A stretch of 64,000 bases of DNA from Cordilura impudica. Taxonomy: Eukaryota; Arthropoda; Insecta; Diptera; Scathophagidae. Below are positions 1-10,517 of the stretch, piece by piece. The stretch lies in contig OY821519.1 of the NCBI GenBank assembly GCA_963682025.1, positions 105,224,480-105,288,479 on the forward strand. Direction: 5' to 3'. The position numbers and the translations under genes are program-made. The notes under the pieces are model-generated. The model worked only from the letters and a program-made list of their open reading frames with translations. It was not told the DNA's origin and searched no databases. The stretch's first letter is position 1; each line of letters starts with the position of its first letter.

Positions 1-321
1 TTTGTGAGATCTGCAGACGGAAAAATTAATATAAAATCCACACAGATTTTATATATGCTTGCTACGCAAGTAATGGGACCTAAGACCAATCATGGTATAA
101 GTTGCTACACAGTTGCTCCACATTTTTTATATATATTTCAAAGTTATAGCCTCCAATGTGAACTTTTCATGTCGGCAAGGAATAAATTTATAACAATGAC
201 AAACAAATTTGATTTATGTCTGTTTTCTATATAAAATTAGTTGGGTCTAAACACATTTTCTAAATTCATGGTTAGCGATATCATATGGTCCACCTAGATC
301 GACTATAAATTTCTTACTTAT
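1..321 (-). repeat. Core repeat, degenerate 5' part
   Basis: Reverse-oriented, diverged remnant of the abundant repeat of this window. The order of landmarks matches full copies read backwards: a gaacttttcat hairpin arm, aaatttgatttatg, ttctatataaaattagttgg, a mutated palindrome near 295-310 and a cttacttattt end near 321. It is cut by the window edge and by decay. No gene overlaps it; the short open frame at 4-234 is a by-product. Confidence 0.6.
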
Positions 322-878
322 TTGTTATTTGTCAAAAACTTATTAGAAATAAGCATAATAAAATTTTAATTAAATCGCTATATCCAGGACATCCTAAATA
401 GTATATACTGGTGCAAGACAGTAATGTTTTGCATTTTACAATATTATATTGTTTATTGTTTTTATATATATTGTTTTTATATAAAGTATAAAAATAATAA
501 TTCTTCGGTATTGAATTATAATTATAGCTCTGTGGTAAAATTGGTATAGTAATTTGTGTGTAAAAAAATAATTAGAATTTTATTTATTTCATAATATACA
601 TTCCAAAGAACTTCCTTTGAACGTAATTATTTGTTTTACTACATATTAGTACTCAGGCAGTAAATAATATAAACTTAAAATCTAAAGAAATCTCTAGTTT
701 TTTACTTTTATTAAGCTAAATAGCCATATTAGAATATGATTCAACAAAAGGAAGGTAACCGATATCAATAACGTAACTATTTAAAAACTGATTTATAATG
801 GTTAAATGTAAAGATACAACTTTTCTAAACTCTTTATTTTAACTCGTTCTCTCTGTCTGTTGGTTTGTCTGTCTGTCT
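322..878. other. AT-rich spacer, no gene seen
   Basis: Nothing recognisable except a run of gtct/gtcg units at about 852-885, probably an old (GTCY)n microsatellite from another core-repeat remnant. The hAT element to the right inserted at the edge of this run. Confidence 0.5.
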
Positions 879-886
879 GTCGGGTG
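879..886. repeat. hAT target-site duplication, left
   Basis: gtcgggtg directly left of the hAT end. The partner after the right end (4130-4137) is gtcggggg, 7 of 8 identical. Eight base pairs is the usual hAT duplication length. Confidence 0.75.
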
Positions 887-1519
887 TAGTGATGGGACAA
901 GGGTAAATAGCCAAATGTTAAATTGGGTATTTAAATGTAAATACCCAGGTATTTACCCAAGCACCTGGGTATTTACCCAAAATGTGGGTGTAAATCAGAA
1001 TAAAGAAAAATTTAAATAAATTAAAAGAATTTAATTTTTTATTATGAATTAGATTTTTTAATAACAAATTTAATAATTTTTAAATATAATCGTAATCGCT
1101 GTCGCTGTCCGTATATGATAAAAACTCATGTCGAGTTGAGTGCGTGATTCCTGTTGAAGTTGAAGGGATATCGTCTTGAGTACCTTCTAGTGATGAATTC
1201 ATGGCATTTTCAAATTGAGTGGAGTGCGTGCTTTCTGCTGAAGGTGGTAAACTATTTTTAAAAAGCAAGTTCCAGTTGCACGATATACATGTTATTTTTC
1301 CTGCTCTTTGTGTTGTTAAACGGTTCCTTTTTTTTTGAGTGAATGAAACTGTGGGTGCTAAAGGAACGTTCAGTAGCAGCTGAAGGACAGGGAGCTGTTA
1401 AAATTCGAACAGCTAATTTGCTTAATTCCGTGCTTCCAAAAGGAATTCCACCAAGTTACTGGAGAAATTTGATCCAAACAGCTCCAGACAAAAGTCCAGA
1501 AATCATTTCTGGCCTTGCA

Positions 1520-2445
1520 AAGGGTGATTTTTTAAGAGCTATAGGAAAGTTTTCCAAAAAAAAAACACATAATATTCAGAAAAATGCATGAAATCTTTAT
1601 TTGAGTCGATAGTACAGTCCATATAATTTATTGTTTGAAGATTATTTCACGCAAATGTTGACCGTGACTGCGCCTCAAATGGTCCATCCCCTTAGTCCAA
1701 TTTTGGCATACTCTTTCCAACATTTCGGCCGGTATCTCACGAATAAGTGCTTCAATGTTGTCTTCCAATGCGTCAATTGAAGCGAGATTGTCTGTATAGA
1801 TATGAGCTTTAACATTGCCCCACAAAAAATAGTCTAAAGGCGTTAAATCGCACGATCTAGGCGGCCAATTGACCGGTCCCGAACGTGAAATAAAATGTGC
1901 CAACTTTCCAAGAGCCCATTCACCAAAAATTCTACATTGCGGTAGGTCGTTCGGCTTCAATTCTTGCACCAGCTGTATTTTGAAAGGCTTCACGCCTAAA
2001 TCCTTCCGCAAAATTTTCCACGTTGTTGAGTAAGAGGCCCAATTGCTGCGAACGGCGACGAATCGATAATTGATGGTCATCATTAACACTGGCCGATACA
2101 GCTGCGACATATTCTTCAGTTCGCACTCTACGTAAGCGTGTTGGTGGTTTAATGTCCAACAATGTAAATTTGGTGCGAAATTTAGTCACAATAGCCCGAA
2201 TAGCCGCTTCAGTGGGTCGATTAAACTGACCATAAAATGGAAGAAGCGCGCGATGAACTTTCTTAACAGAGCACGCATTTTGATAATAAAATTCAATAAC
2301 TTGCAAGCGTTGTTCGTTTGTAAGACGATTCAAGGTTAAATTATAGACCAAACTAAAGATGTTTGACAATGAAACAAAACACGAAACGTGTGTCAGCTGT
2401 TTAAACCAGTGTTGCCAAAAAGATAATAGCTAAAAAATCACCCTT
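1520..2445 (-). mobile_element. Tc1/mariner-superfamily element inside hAT
   Basis: Inverted ends: AAGGGTGATTTTTTA at 1520 and TAAAAAATCACCCTT ending at 2445, with AGCTAT following inside both. The host dinucleotide is CA on the left (1518-1519) and TA on the right (2446-2447), as expected for a TA duplication with one mutation. Removing the element brings the two parts of the hAT transposase together. It holds a transposase with a large internal deletion. Confidence 0.82.
1628..2369 (-). pseudogene. IS630/mariner-type transposase, internal deletion
   Basis: The N-terminal part (2369 down to about 1940) has the LTNEQRLQVIEFYYQN helix-turn-helix typical of insect transposases with a DUF4817-like N-terminus, then RRVRTEE.VAAVSASV. 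After a frame change it runs DLGVKPFKIQLVQELKPND. EWALGKLA is joined directly to HFISRSGPVNWPPRSCDLTP, so most of the catalytic region between the first two acidic residues is missing. The C-terminus reads NWTKGMDHLRRSHGQHL. Its length is about 240 residues against about 350-400 in intact relatives. It cannot encode an active transposase. Confidence 0.85.
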
Positions 2446-4129
2446 TACTTGGAAAAATCTGCCATTACATATATTTTTAGCGCCTGTGACTCTAATTCAA
2501 GTTTACTTTTAATTTCATTAAATGCGAAATATACCCTGTGTATATTATATTCATTTGATTCGAGCTTACAAATCCAGTCTGTAATGCAACCAAATATGTT
2601 TGAGCTTAAATTTAATTGCTCCCAAAAGATTTCGCTAAGTAACTGTGATTTTATATCGGCATGTAAATTAATTTGTTCATGAACTGCTAAGACCTGAAGG
2701 GACGCTTTAGTTTTTATTACACTCTGCATTGAATAGAAGATACTTCCCCACCTTGTTTTGACTGGCAGTTTTAATCGTTCACCGATTCATTTTTCTTTCA
2801 CAATTTTAGCTAAAGTTGCTGTTAGAACTTGGTTGTTTTTAATTGTTTTGTTTATATTTACAACATATGACTAATTCTTCTGTAAGGTATCGCATTTTAA
2901 AAAATCCTGTCTATGTCTACACAACCCATAGACACAACATTCGGATAGGCTTCTTTTACTTTTTTGAACGTCTTTTGCATATTTGCAGCATTGTCACCAA
3001 TTAACACAAAAAACTTTTGTTCACCATATTCCTTCATGATTTTAATAATTTCCTGTGATAAACACTGAGCTGTATGCCGATTGGCCTGTGTTGACAGACT
3101 TTTCACAAATACAGTTTCTGGCTTTGATATGAGAAAGTTTACAACACCTTCATTACGAATGTCACTCCATCCATTGCATTAAAAAATTTGCTGCTTTTAG
3201 TTGCAGATAATGTCCAATCTCATCTCGTTATAAATTTTATCCAAACATGTGCTGGAAATCGCTTTTCTAGTTGGTGTCTTGAAATGTGGATTAAGGTCCT
3301 TAAAAAAGTCCTTCCACAATGGATGCTCTACCATAGCCAAAGGAGCACCGGTTACATATACAGCCTTAGCTAAGTTGTATTGTGCTAAATTTGAAGGAAG
3401 GTGCATATGTAAATCAGACGAATCCTTTGCTGTCTATATCTTGCTTATTGTCACATTGGTTGCAAGCATGTCTTAAACTCGTTGCTTTATTAGTAATGGA
3501 CACTTGATGAACGTTATTAAATGTCTTGCCATTTTATTTAAATTTACAAATTTGTACCGCTGTTCGCAATGTGAGCATGAAACTTCATTGCTACTTTCGC
3601 TTCTGTGAAAATGTTTCCAAATAGTTTAATTTTTCGGTATTCCCATCATTTAAAATATAATTATCAATACGCGCACTTTATTTCATTTATTAATTGCTGG
3701 GAACAAATATTTAAGAATGAATGAACCAAATTCTTTTTACGCACCTGAGGCTCAAGCTTGGGTTTCGAAAGTTTAATCTTTCTAGTTGCTTCAGCATTGT
3801 TGGTGCCATCGCTCCCACTCATTACATTGAATTGCCATAAGCACGCTGATAAGCGGTTCTTATTATGAATTGTTGTTGTGTTTGATGCAGTCAAAACTGC
3901 CTTATCTGAGCAAAAGGCATCAAGAAATATATAAACAAAATACACTTGAACAAAATATGTTCCAAATAAATTCGAAAATGTTCACATTTCTCTTACTCTA
4001 CGTAACAACGAGTATTTGTTATTCAAATGAGTATTTACCCGAAATTGGATAAATACCTGGGTATGAAAGTGGTTATAAATGGGTAAATACCCAGCGTTGG
4101 GTAAATACCCAGGTCTAAACCCATCTCTA

Positions 4130-4137
4130 GTCGGGGG
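4130..4137. repeat. hAT target-site duplication, right
   Basis: gtcggggg immediately after the right hAT end; see 879-886. Confidence 0.75.
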
Positions 4138-4151
4138 GTCAATCTCATTCC

Positions 4152-4309
4152 CCCTTATCCAATTGATCTGAAACTTGGCCCATAGTCTTGTTGTGACTAC
4201 AGATTAATTTTGGGGTAGACACGCACAGCCACGGATTGATCTAAATGTCATTTACCCTCATCCGATCGTTCTGACACTTGGTCCATAGACTTGTTGTGAC
4301 CAATAATTC
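4152..4309 (+). repeat. Diverged tandem direct repeat, ~103-bp period
   Basis: About 55 bases at 4152-4206 recur at 4255-4309 with scattered differences (shared cores: cttgg.ccatag.cttgttgtgac and atc.aat/gat..ttctga). The downstream sequence to 4510 holds no recognisable gene. Confidence 0.55.
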
Positions 4310-4509
4310 ACGGAGAGCTTCAAAGCTCATATGCATGAGGAAAGAAAGAGTTTTAATAACAACTTTCTAAGCCTCTGATTTGATATGCTAAAACATCTCC
4401 TGCCTATAAGTAGCTAAAATACACGTTGTTACCTCGGTTATTTTTCTTATTTTCACTTAAATATATCATAATCAAAATTACGTCGTAAATTTTTTAATCA
4501 AATTTGCGA

Positions 4510-4740
4510 AAAATATGTGACTTTATAGTCTTCAAACGAAAATGGCATCCGATTTGAATTTTTCTATTTCTGTAGGCAATAAAATCAATACAATCCACTC
4601 AAATTTGGCTTATCTTATTGCTATATCCAATTAGTTGGACCTAACCTTCTCTCTTTAAACACATTGTATATAATATCGGATAGTCGGTCTAAACCGAACA
4701 TAATTTTCGCACTCGTTTTTATTTCTTACTTGCTTAATCA
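4510..4740 (-). repeat. Core repeat, degenerate 5' fragment
   Basis: Minus-strand remnant. cactcaaatttggctta, ctatatccaattagttgg and tagtcggtctaaaccgaa follow in the order seen at the 5' end of full copies, ending in cttacttgctt near 4736. The 3' two thirds are absent. Confidence 0.6.
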
Positions 4741-5493
4741 AATAATAAATACGAAAAAAGTAAACTAAAGCGTTTAGAAACCATTTTTTTAAAAAATGTC
4801 TGGTTTCGTTTAAAAACGGAAATCGTGAAATAAAAGTATTAAGAGTATTTAATTCATGTGTTGGTCATTTTTGATACCCAATGTATATCTCACATTAATG
4901 CATTAATAGAACAATACAAATGCCAACAAATAGAAGGATTTAAAACTACTTTGCGTTTTAATAATTTCAGCTTATAATAGAACATATATATATTTGTATT
5001 TATAAATACTCGTATATGGATTATGTTTAATGCATGCTTAATTTTTTTTAGAAAATGTTTATTTAAATGTATTGTTTTATATGTTTTATGGGGTGGAAAA
5101 CAAGAAAAAGGAATATGTTTTTAAACCATTGCAAACCCCATTAATGAGATGCCCATTAGGGCATTTTTACCAGAAAGCTCATTATTTATTTTTGCAGTTC
5201 TTAAAGTGGCTTATGAATTTTAATGGCCTAAAAGATTTTTGTGAATTTTTTCAGAATTTTTAAAGGACGGTGTGTAGTTGGGGAAATATAAATTTTTTAT
5301 TTGTTGCATTAAATAATCAAAAAGGATTAAAAAAAACTTAATTTAAGTGTTTAGATATTTGTTTAAATCTCCATAATAAATGAAACTTGCAGTTGTAATT
5401 TTAACGCATTCAAAATTACCCAGAATTTTTATCACACTAACTGATTAAGGAGGCTGCCACTTTTAATGTTGTGAAAGTAAAAACTACAAAAAC
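4741..5493. other. AT-rich spacer, no gene seen
   Basis: No family-level match seen. A 63-codon open frame at 5072-5263 has no recognisable motif and is treated as chance. Confidence 0.5.
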
Positions 5494-6294
5494 AACAAGT
5501 AAGAAAATTATAGTCGGTCTAGACCGACAATATGATACCCTATACCATGCGTTTAGAGACCATATCTCATAGGCGCTACTAACTGGACATAGAAAATAAG
5601 CATAAACTAAATTTGAGTGGGATTTTTATTAATTTTTTTGGCCGCGGATATGAAAAAGTTCATATCGGATGCTATATCCATATTGGGACTAGGCTCAAAA
5701 ATGGACCGATCCTGACTATGTTTGGTAAAGTCCCTTGTATTTTGCAAAAATATATACAAACAAAATTTGAGAAGAATCAGCGCAATATTTTTGTTTTTTG
5801 ATAGATTTAAGTGAAGATCGGGAAGCAGCTCTATATGGGGCATATGACTAAGATTGTCCCATAGGTATAATTTTTGGACTACTCATTAATGGATGTAATA
5901 AAAGCATACAAACCCAATTTGAGTAAGATTTATATGACAATTTGAATCTTATGGCAATTTATGTCGATTTCATAGGGGGCATTTGTATGGGTGCTAGGTC
6001 CGAACATGGACCGATTCTCACCAATTTCAACCGCGTTCACCCTGTAGCCGATAAAAGCGTATATACCCAATTTCATCAAAATATATTTATACTTGCGACC
6101 TCCAGTTTGATTACAAGGTTTACATGGACACACAGACGGACGGACGGACGGACGGACATAGTTAAATCGATTCAAAAAGTGATTCTGATTCGATCAGTAT
6201 AATAAAAGATGGGTCTAGGTCAAATATTTTTGGTTGTTACAAACAGCAGCACAAAGTCATTATACCCAAACCACATAGTGGTATAGGGTATAAA
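5494..6294 (+). repeat. Core repeat, near-complete copy
   Basis: It starts aacaagtaagaaaattatag and ends ccacatagtggtatagggtataaa. The 22-bp palindrome near the start has one arm mutated. The GGAC run has four units at about 6134-6153. Both modules are present: module A around 5640-5800 and module B around 5940-6110. Short frames on both strands are artefacts of repeat conservation. Confidence 0.85.
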
Positions 6295-6432
6295 AAATTA
6301 TTATGTTAACTTCATATTTTGAACAAAGTAGATATTCGTGATTTATTACCGGCATTCCAAAAAACTTAAAACTTTTTTGAAATTCTTTTATCCATAAGAA
6401 GAATTATATTCTACTTTGACAGTTGCAAAGTA

Positions 6433-6850
6433 ACAAGTTAGAAAAATATAGTTGGTGCAACTAATTGGATATAGAAAATAAACATAAAACAATTCTGGGT
6501 GAAATTTTTTTTTAAAGCAGATCTGAAAAATTTCATATCGGATGCTATATCTACATGGGGACTACGTCGAAAAATGGCCTGATCCTACCATATTTGGTAA
6601 AGTCATTTATTTTTTGCATAAACATATACAAACCAAATTTGTGAAAATTCTGTACAATAGCAGGACCAGCTTTAAATTTGAAATATGAGTAGAATTATCC
6701 TATGTGGTTTATTTTTGGTTTGCTGCTTAATGGATGTAATAAACATGCTCAAACCCAATTTGCTGAGGTCTATGTTATAATTTGGATGTTATGGCAATTT
6801 ATGTCGATCTCATAGGTGTCATTTGTATGGGGATTAGGTCTGTAAATTAG
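6433..6850 (+). repeat. Core repeat, 3'-truncated degenerate copy
   Basis: It begins acaagttagaaaaatatag and keeps module A (ttcatatcggatgctatat...ggggactacg) and the start of module B (ttatggcaatttatgtcgat), then stops at about 6850 just after ggggattaggtctg. The palindrome is reduced. Confidence 0.65.
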
Positions 6851-8251
6851 AGCGGTCTTTCAAAATGAAAATGCGATTTCGGATGTCGGGGTCCAGTTTG
6901 TGTCCTTCCTATATAAAACCAATAAATGTGAAGTTTGGGGACAATTGGATAAAGAAAAGTCGCACCGGAAATCGATTAAAAAACTCAAGTGTTTTTATAT
7001 GGGGAAAATATGACTTTTTGCAGATTTTACGAAAATTTCGTTCCTTCGACAAGTTGTTATATGAATCAATTTCACTATTAAATAACCTTTTTAAAAAGCT
7101 ATATAACTTCAAAAGCGAATGAAACCTCGCCAGGGCATAGCAAGTGCCCCATACCACTTATGTGCTTAAAAAAACACTAGATCATGAAATTTGAAGACAC
7201 TTTTTTCAAATTTGAGAAATTTATTAAAGGCAATATTTTTTTGGTCTTTATACTTATAAGCGCTCAGATATGAAGTATTGTTTTACTACCACGTTGTAAA
7301 CGTATTGCGCAATGACAGCAAAAATAAGTAATTTTTCGATTAAATTTTGAAAAAACTTTTTCAAGTTTTAAAAAATTTTCTGAAACAAAATCTAAAAAAT
7401 AGATCTGGTACTTTAAAGTTTAAAATACATGTTGTAGTTTCACTGTGTGATTTTTTAGGTAAATCCCTTTGATAGAATTTTCTTTTGTGAAAAATTAGAT
7501 TTTTCTGATATATTCAGTAAATATCTTTCGAAATACTTTGTATCAAAAATTAATCAGTTTCGTCTTAATATCATAGGCCACAAATGACCTCAAGCTAATT
7601 TAGGACCAACAGTTCAAACAATTCAACTATTTTGCAATTAATGTTGAGTTTTTAAAAGTATTACTTAAAATATTATAACCAAGTCTAGAGATCATGCCTA
7701 AAATTGGGTATGAAGCCGAAGACTTTAACCAATTACTTAGTAAGGCTAACTTATATGAAAAACTGAAAACTTTGAAATATTTTTAATCTTTTCACGTTTC
7801 GTTTCAGAAAATGGACGCAAAAATATATACTCTGTCTTGAAAGTAGTATTTTTACACCCTCCAGAGGTACATGTTATCTAGAATTAGGTGTTGACAAAAA
7901 AAAAATATACTCCATAGAAGTGGGTATGGGAGTTGAAAGCACTATAGTTATGATTAAAAAACATATAAAAAAATGTAGACGAATTTAAAAGTTAGGACAA
8001 TTACTTTTTTTTTTTTAATTGGGTACCATTGAGAAACTCTTGAAAAAACAGGTGCTAAAATAAATATTTTTCAAAAAATACATAAAAGTTACTTTAGTTT
8101 CTCTTCCAAATGAATCAACTTAAAATGAATCGAAATCAAAAGTTATGGTAATTAAATACTTTTTATTTAAACAAATTTGGAGAAATCGGAAAATGACAAC
8201 TGGAAGACCGATAGCGGATCTTATTTGGATACAGAGAGTAAGCATATATCA
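6851..8251. other. AT-rich spacer, no recognisable gene
   Basis: Runs of A/T-rich sequence without a protein family I recognise. The 85-codon frame at 6865-7122 overlaps an opposite-strand frame of similar length and has no motif. A decayed noncoding repeat is possible. Confidence 0.45.
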
Positions 8252-9042
8252 AAACAAGTAAGAAAATTATAGTCGGTCTAGACCGACTATACGATACCCT
8301 ATACCATGCGTTTAGAAACCCTATCTCTTAGGCCCAACTAACTGGACATTGAAAATAAACAAAAACCAAATTTGAGTGGGATTTTTATTAATTTTTTTGG
8401 CTGCAGATATGAAAAAGTTCATATCGGATGCTATATCTATACAGGGACTAGGTCCAAAAATGGACCGATCCTGATCATGTTTGGTAAAGTCTCTTGTATT
8501 TTGCAAAAATATATACAAACAAAATTTGAGAAGAATCAGTGCAATATTTTTGTATTTTAATAGATTTAAGTGAAGATCGGGAAGCAGCTCTATATGGGGT
8601 CAAAGGGATCATTTTTGGACTACTCATTAGTGGATGTAATGAACGCATACAAACCCAATTTTAGTAAGATCTATATGACAATTTGGATCTTATGGAAATT
8701 TATGTCGATTTCATATGGGTAATTTGTATGGGGGCTAGGTCTGAACATGGACCGATTCTCACCAATTTCAATAGCGTTCATCCCATGGCCGACAAAAGCT
8801 TATATACCAAATTTCATCAAAATATATTCATATTTGCGACCTGCAGTTTGATTACAAGCTTTACATGGACACACAGACGGACGGACGGACGGACGGACGG
8901 ACGGACATTGTTAAATCAACTCAGAAAGTGATTCTGATTCGATCGGTATAATTAAAGATGGGTCTAGGTCAAATATTTTTGGTTGTTACAAACAGCAGCA
9001 CAAAGTCATTATACCCAAACCACATAGTGGTATAGGGTATAA
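8252..9042 (+). repeat. Core repeat, near-complete reference copy
   Basis: The clearest copy. It has a perfect 22-bp palindrome at 8269-8290. A perfect 13-bp inverted repeat lies close to both ends (ATACCCTATACCA at 8294-8306, TGGTATAGGGTAT at 9028-9040). A stem GATATGAA/TTCATATC at 8406-8425 has an AAAG loop. Module A has gggactagg near 8452 and module B has ggggctagg near 8730. The GGAC run of about seven units is at 8879-8908, followed by the attctgattcgatcggtataat block and the accacatagtggt palindrome. Confidence 0.9.
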
Positions 9043-9077
9043 TTAAGCGGCATTATTTTAAATTTGTCGCCTGCGAC

Positions 9078-9420
9078 ATGAAAAACACTAATTAATGGTT
9101 ATAATAAAGACACAGAAATCTAATTTTGCCAAGATATATATGATAATTTTGATCTTATGAGCATTTCTTTAGGGCCTGGGACCAATTTCAATTATGACAA
9201 AAGTGTATGTACAAAATTTCATAATATTTTATTCCTATTTGAGGTCGGTAGTTTGGTTTCAAAGCATACATAGACACACTGACAGACAGACAGACAGACG
9301 GACATTACTAAATTGATTCTGAGTCCATTGTTATAATAAAATGTGGATCTTCGTCAGATATTATTGATATTTACAAACACAGCATAAACTCGTTATTCTT
9401 TGACCACAGAGTGTATAAAC
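9078..9420 (+). repeat. Core repeat, diverged 3' half
   Basis: Old copy of module B and the 3' end. It has attaatggttataataaa, a gacagacagacagacagacgg run near 9280-9303 in place of GGAC, gattctgagtccattgttataat, and a weakened 3' end (gaccacagagtgtataaa). Confidence 0.6.
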
Positions 9421-9754
9421 AAGTGATTAACTTTAACTCATTTAAAAAAAATATTTTCTAAATAAACAAAAACGTTATTCTATTATTATATCCTCCATGC
9501 TGAATGAATTGTTCATTTTATATATTTTTTAATATTTATATTAGTCCTATTGCAATTCTACTGGAATTTGCATCAACCAAATCAATTGATAAGTACCATA
9601 TAAGTACCATATATACACCACATATTCTAGTGCATGCTAAAAATGTTCGAAAATTAATGTTCTCGCAGTATGTCAAATAAAATGCATAAAATAAAATTTA
9701 AATTTGAGAAAAATATATGCCACTTTTTCGTTTTTTGAATATTGAGAAGAAACT

Positions 9755-10055
9755 TTATGTCAGGACTATGTCTAAAAATTGTCTTTCAGGGTTTGTTTTT
9801 AGAAATAGACACACATATACCAAACTTAACTGAAATCTATGTGATAATGTGCATCTTAGTCCAATTTATATATGCGTACTAGATCTGATTTGCATCAATT
9901 TCAACGCCGCTTATTTTATGGCTGACAAAATCTTATATACAAAGTTTTTAAAATATATTCATGAATATATCTGCGATCTGCGGTTTCATTACAAAGTTTA
10001 CAAGGTGACAAACACATAAAGACGGTCGGATGGACAGACAGACATAGAGATGCCA
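9755..10055 (+). repeat. Core repeat, diverged internal fragment
   Basis: Contains gactatgtctaaaaattg, an aaactgaaatctatgtgata-like module B start, tatggctgacaaaatcttatatac, and a decayed gacggtcggatggacagacagac run at 10020-10043. Neither end is present. Confidence 0.55.
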
Positions 10056-10478
10056 ACAAAATTATTACTAACTTTATTTCTTTTTTTTTTAATTTCAAAT
10101 GCTTTTAAATGTATTATATAATTCTTTTATTAAGCATCTTTTGTTAAATATCAAAAAGTGTATTTGCTGCATATGAAAAGTGTGCGAAAATTAATGCAAG
10201 ATTTAGTAAACTATAGTATATTAAACCATACTTATCAACTTATGCTGTTCATAATAGTATTTAGGCAAATATTATTATTGTTATTTATATTATAAAAAGT
10301 TTAAAAAAAATTATATGGAATTTTTTATACATGATTAAGCGTCATAATTTCCTTGAATAAGAGGCGTTTTTACTCTACCAAGTGATAAAAATTGTCTCAA
10401 AAAATGTCATATATTAGTCTCAGCTTATCATTTTTAATTGTTCGCAAATAATGATTAATCGAAAAATTACACTACTCA
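10056..10478. other. AT-rich spacer, no gene seen
   Basis: No recognisable feature; it ends at the target site of the retrotransposon to the right. Confidence 0.5.
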
Positions 10479-10489
10479 ACGATTTGAAA
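10479..10489. repeat. Retrotransposon target-site duplication, left
   Basis: acgatttgaaa directly before the retrotransposon; the identical 11 bases follow its poly-A tail at 13707-13717. One more A may belong to the duplication but merges with the tail. Confidence 0.8.
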
Positions 10490-10517
10490 TAATCTTTTCC
10501 ATGGTTGGTGTGTAAAT

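Larger units (their letters stand above)
1080..3945 (-). pseudogene. hAT-family transposase, broken
   Basis: Read on the minus strand in several frames. A BED-type zinc finger lies near 3510-3610 (CSHC...NKMARHL). Then come VTGAPLAMVEHPLWKDFF (3197-3406), a WSDIR stretch near 3160, IGDNAANM with GC downstream (2897-3106, RNase H-like core), a LESN..NIHRVYFAFNEI segment (2445-2729), and the C-terminal hAT dimerisation signature SAATERSFS followed by SKKKRNRLT near 1310-1400. The tail is acidic and serine-rich and ends at 1080. Frameshifts are numerous, the reading breaks at the inserted element (1520-2445), and no intact catalytic frame remains. The family assignment is firm; the subfamily (ZBED-like insect hAT) is inferred. 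Confidence 0.85.
887..4129 (-). mobile_element. hAT DNA transposon, decayed
   Basis: The ends are short inverted repeats: TAGTGATGGG at 887 and CCCATCTCTA ending at 4129 (reverse complement TAGAGATGGG), flanked by an 8-bp duplication. Inside each end are several copies of palindromic gggtaaata/tatttaccc units (about 900-985 and 4025-4115), good candidates for subterminal transposase sites. The minus strand carries a broken hAT transposase with BED finger, RNase H-like core and C-terminal dimerisation region. A Tc1/mariner-type element is inserted at 1520-2445. Confidence 0.85.

Noticed and set aside
1343..1591. 82-codon plus-strand frame
   Set aside because: Antisense to the hAT C-terminal region, which reads SAATERSFS on the minus strand.
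8879..8908. Regularly spaced GGAC runs considered as CRISPR-like or satellite array
   Set aside because: The unit is 4 bp without spacers and is embedded in a dispersed element; simple microsatellite.
8372..8931. Recurrent ~62- and ~82-codon frames (IGCYIYMGTR.KNGPIL... and VICMGARSEHGPIL...) in many core repeats, with mutual similarity
   Set aside because: They start at TTG, not ATG, their similarity follows from the module duplication at DNA level, amino-acid-changing differences are as common as silent ones, and frames are open on the other strand too. They are by-products of repeat conservation.
8252..9042. Core repeat as a Helitron
   Set aside because: No 5' TC and 3' CTRR ends, and it has a subterminal inverted repeat; the local Helitrons are different.
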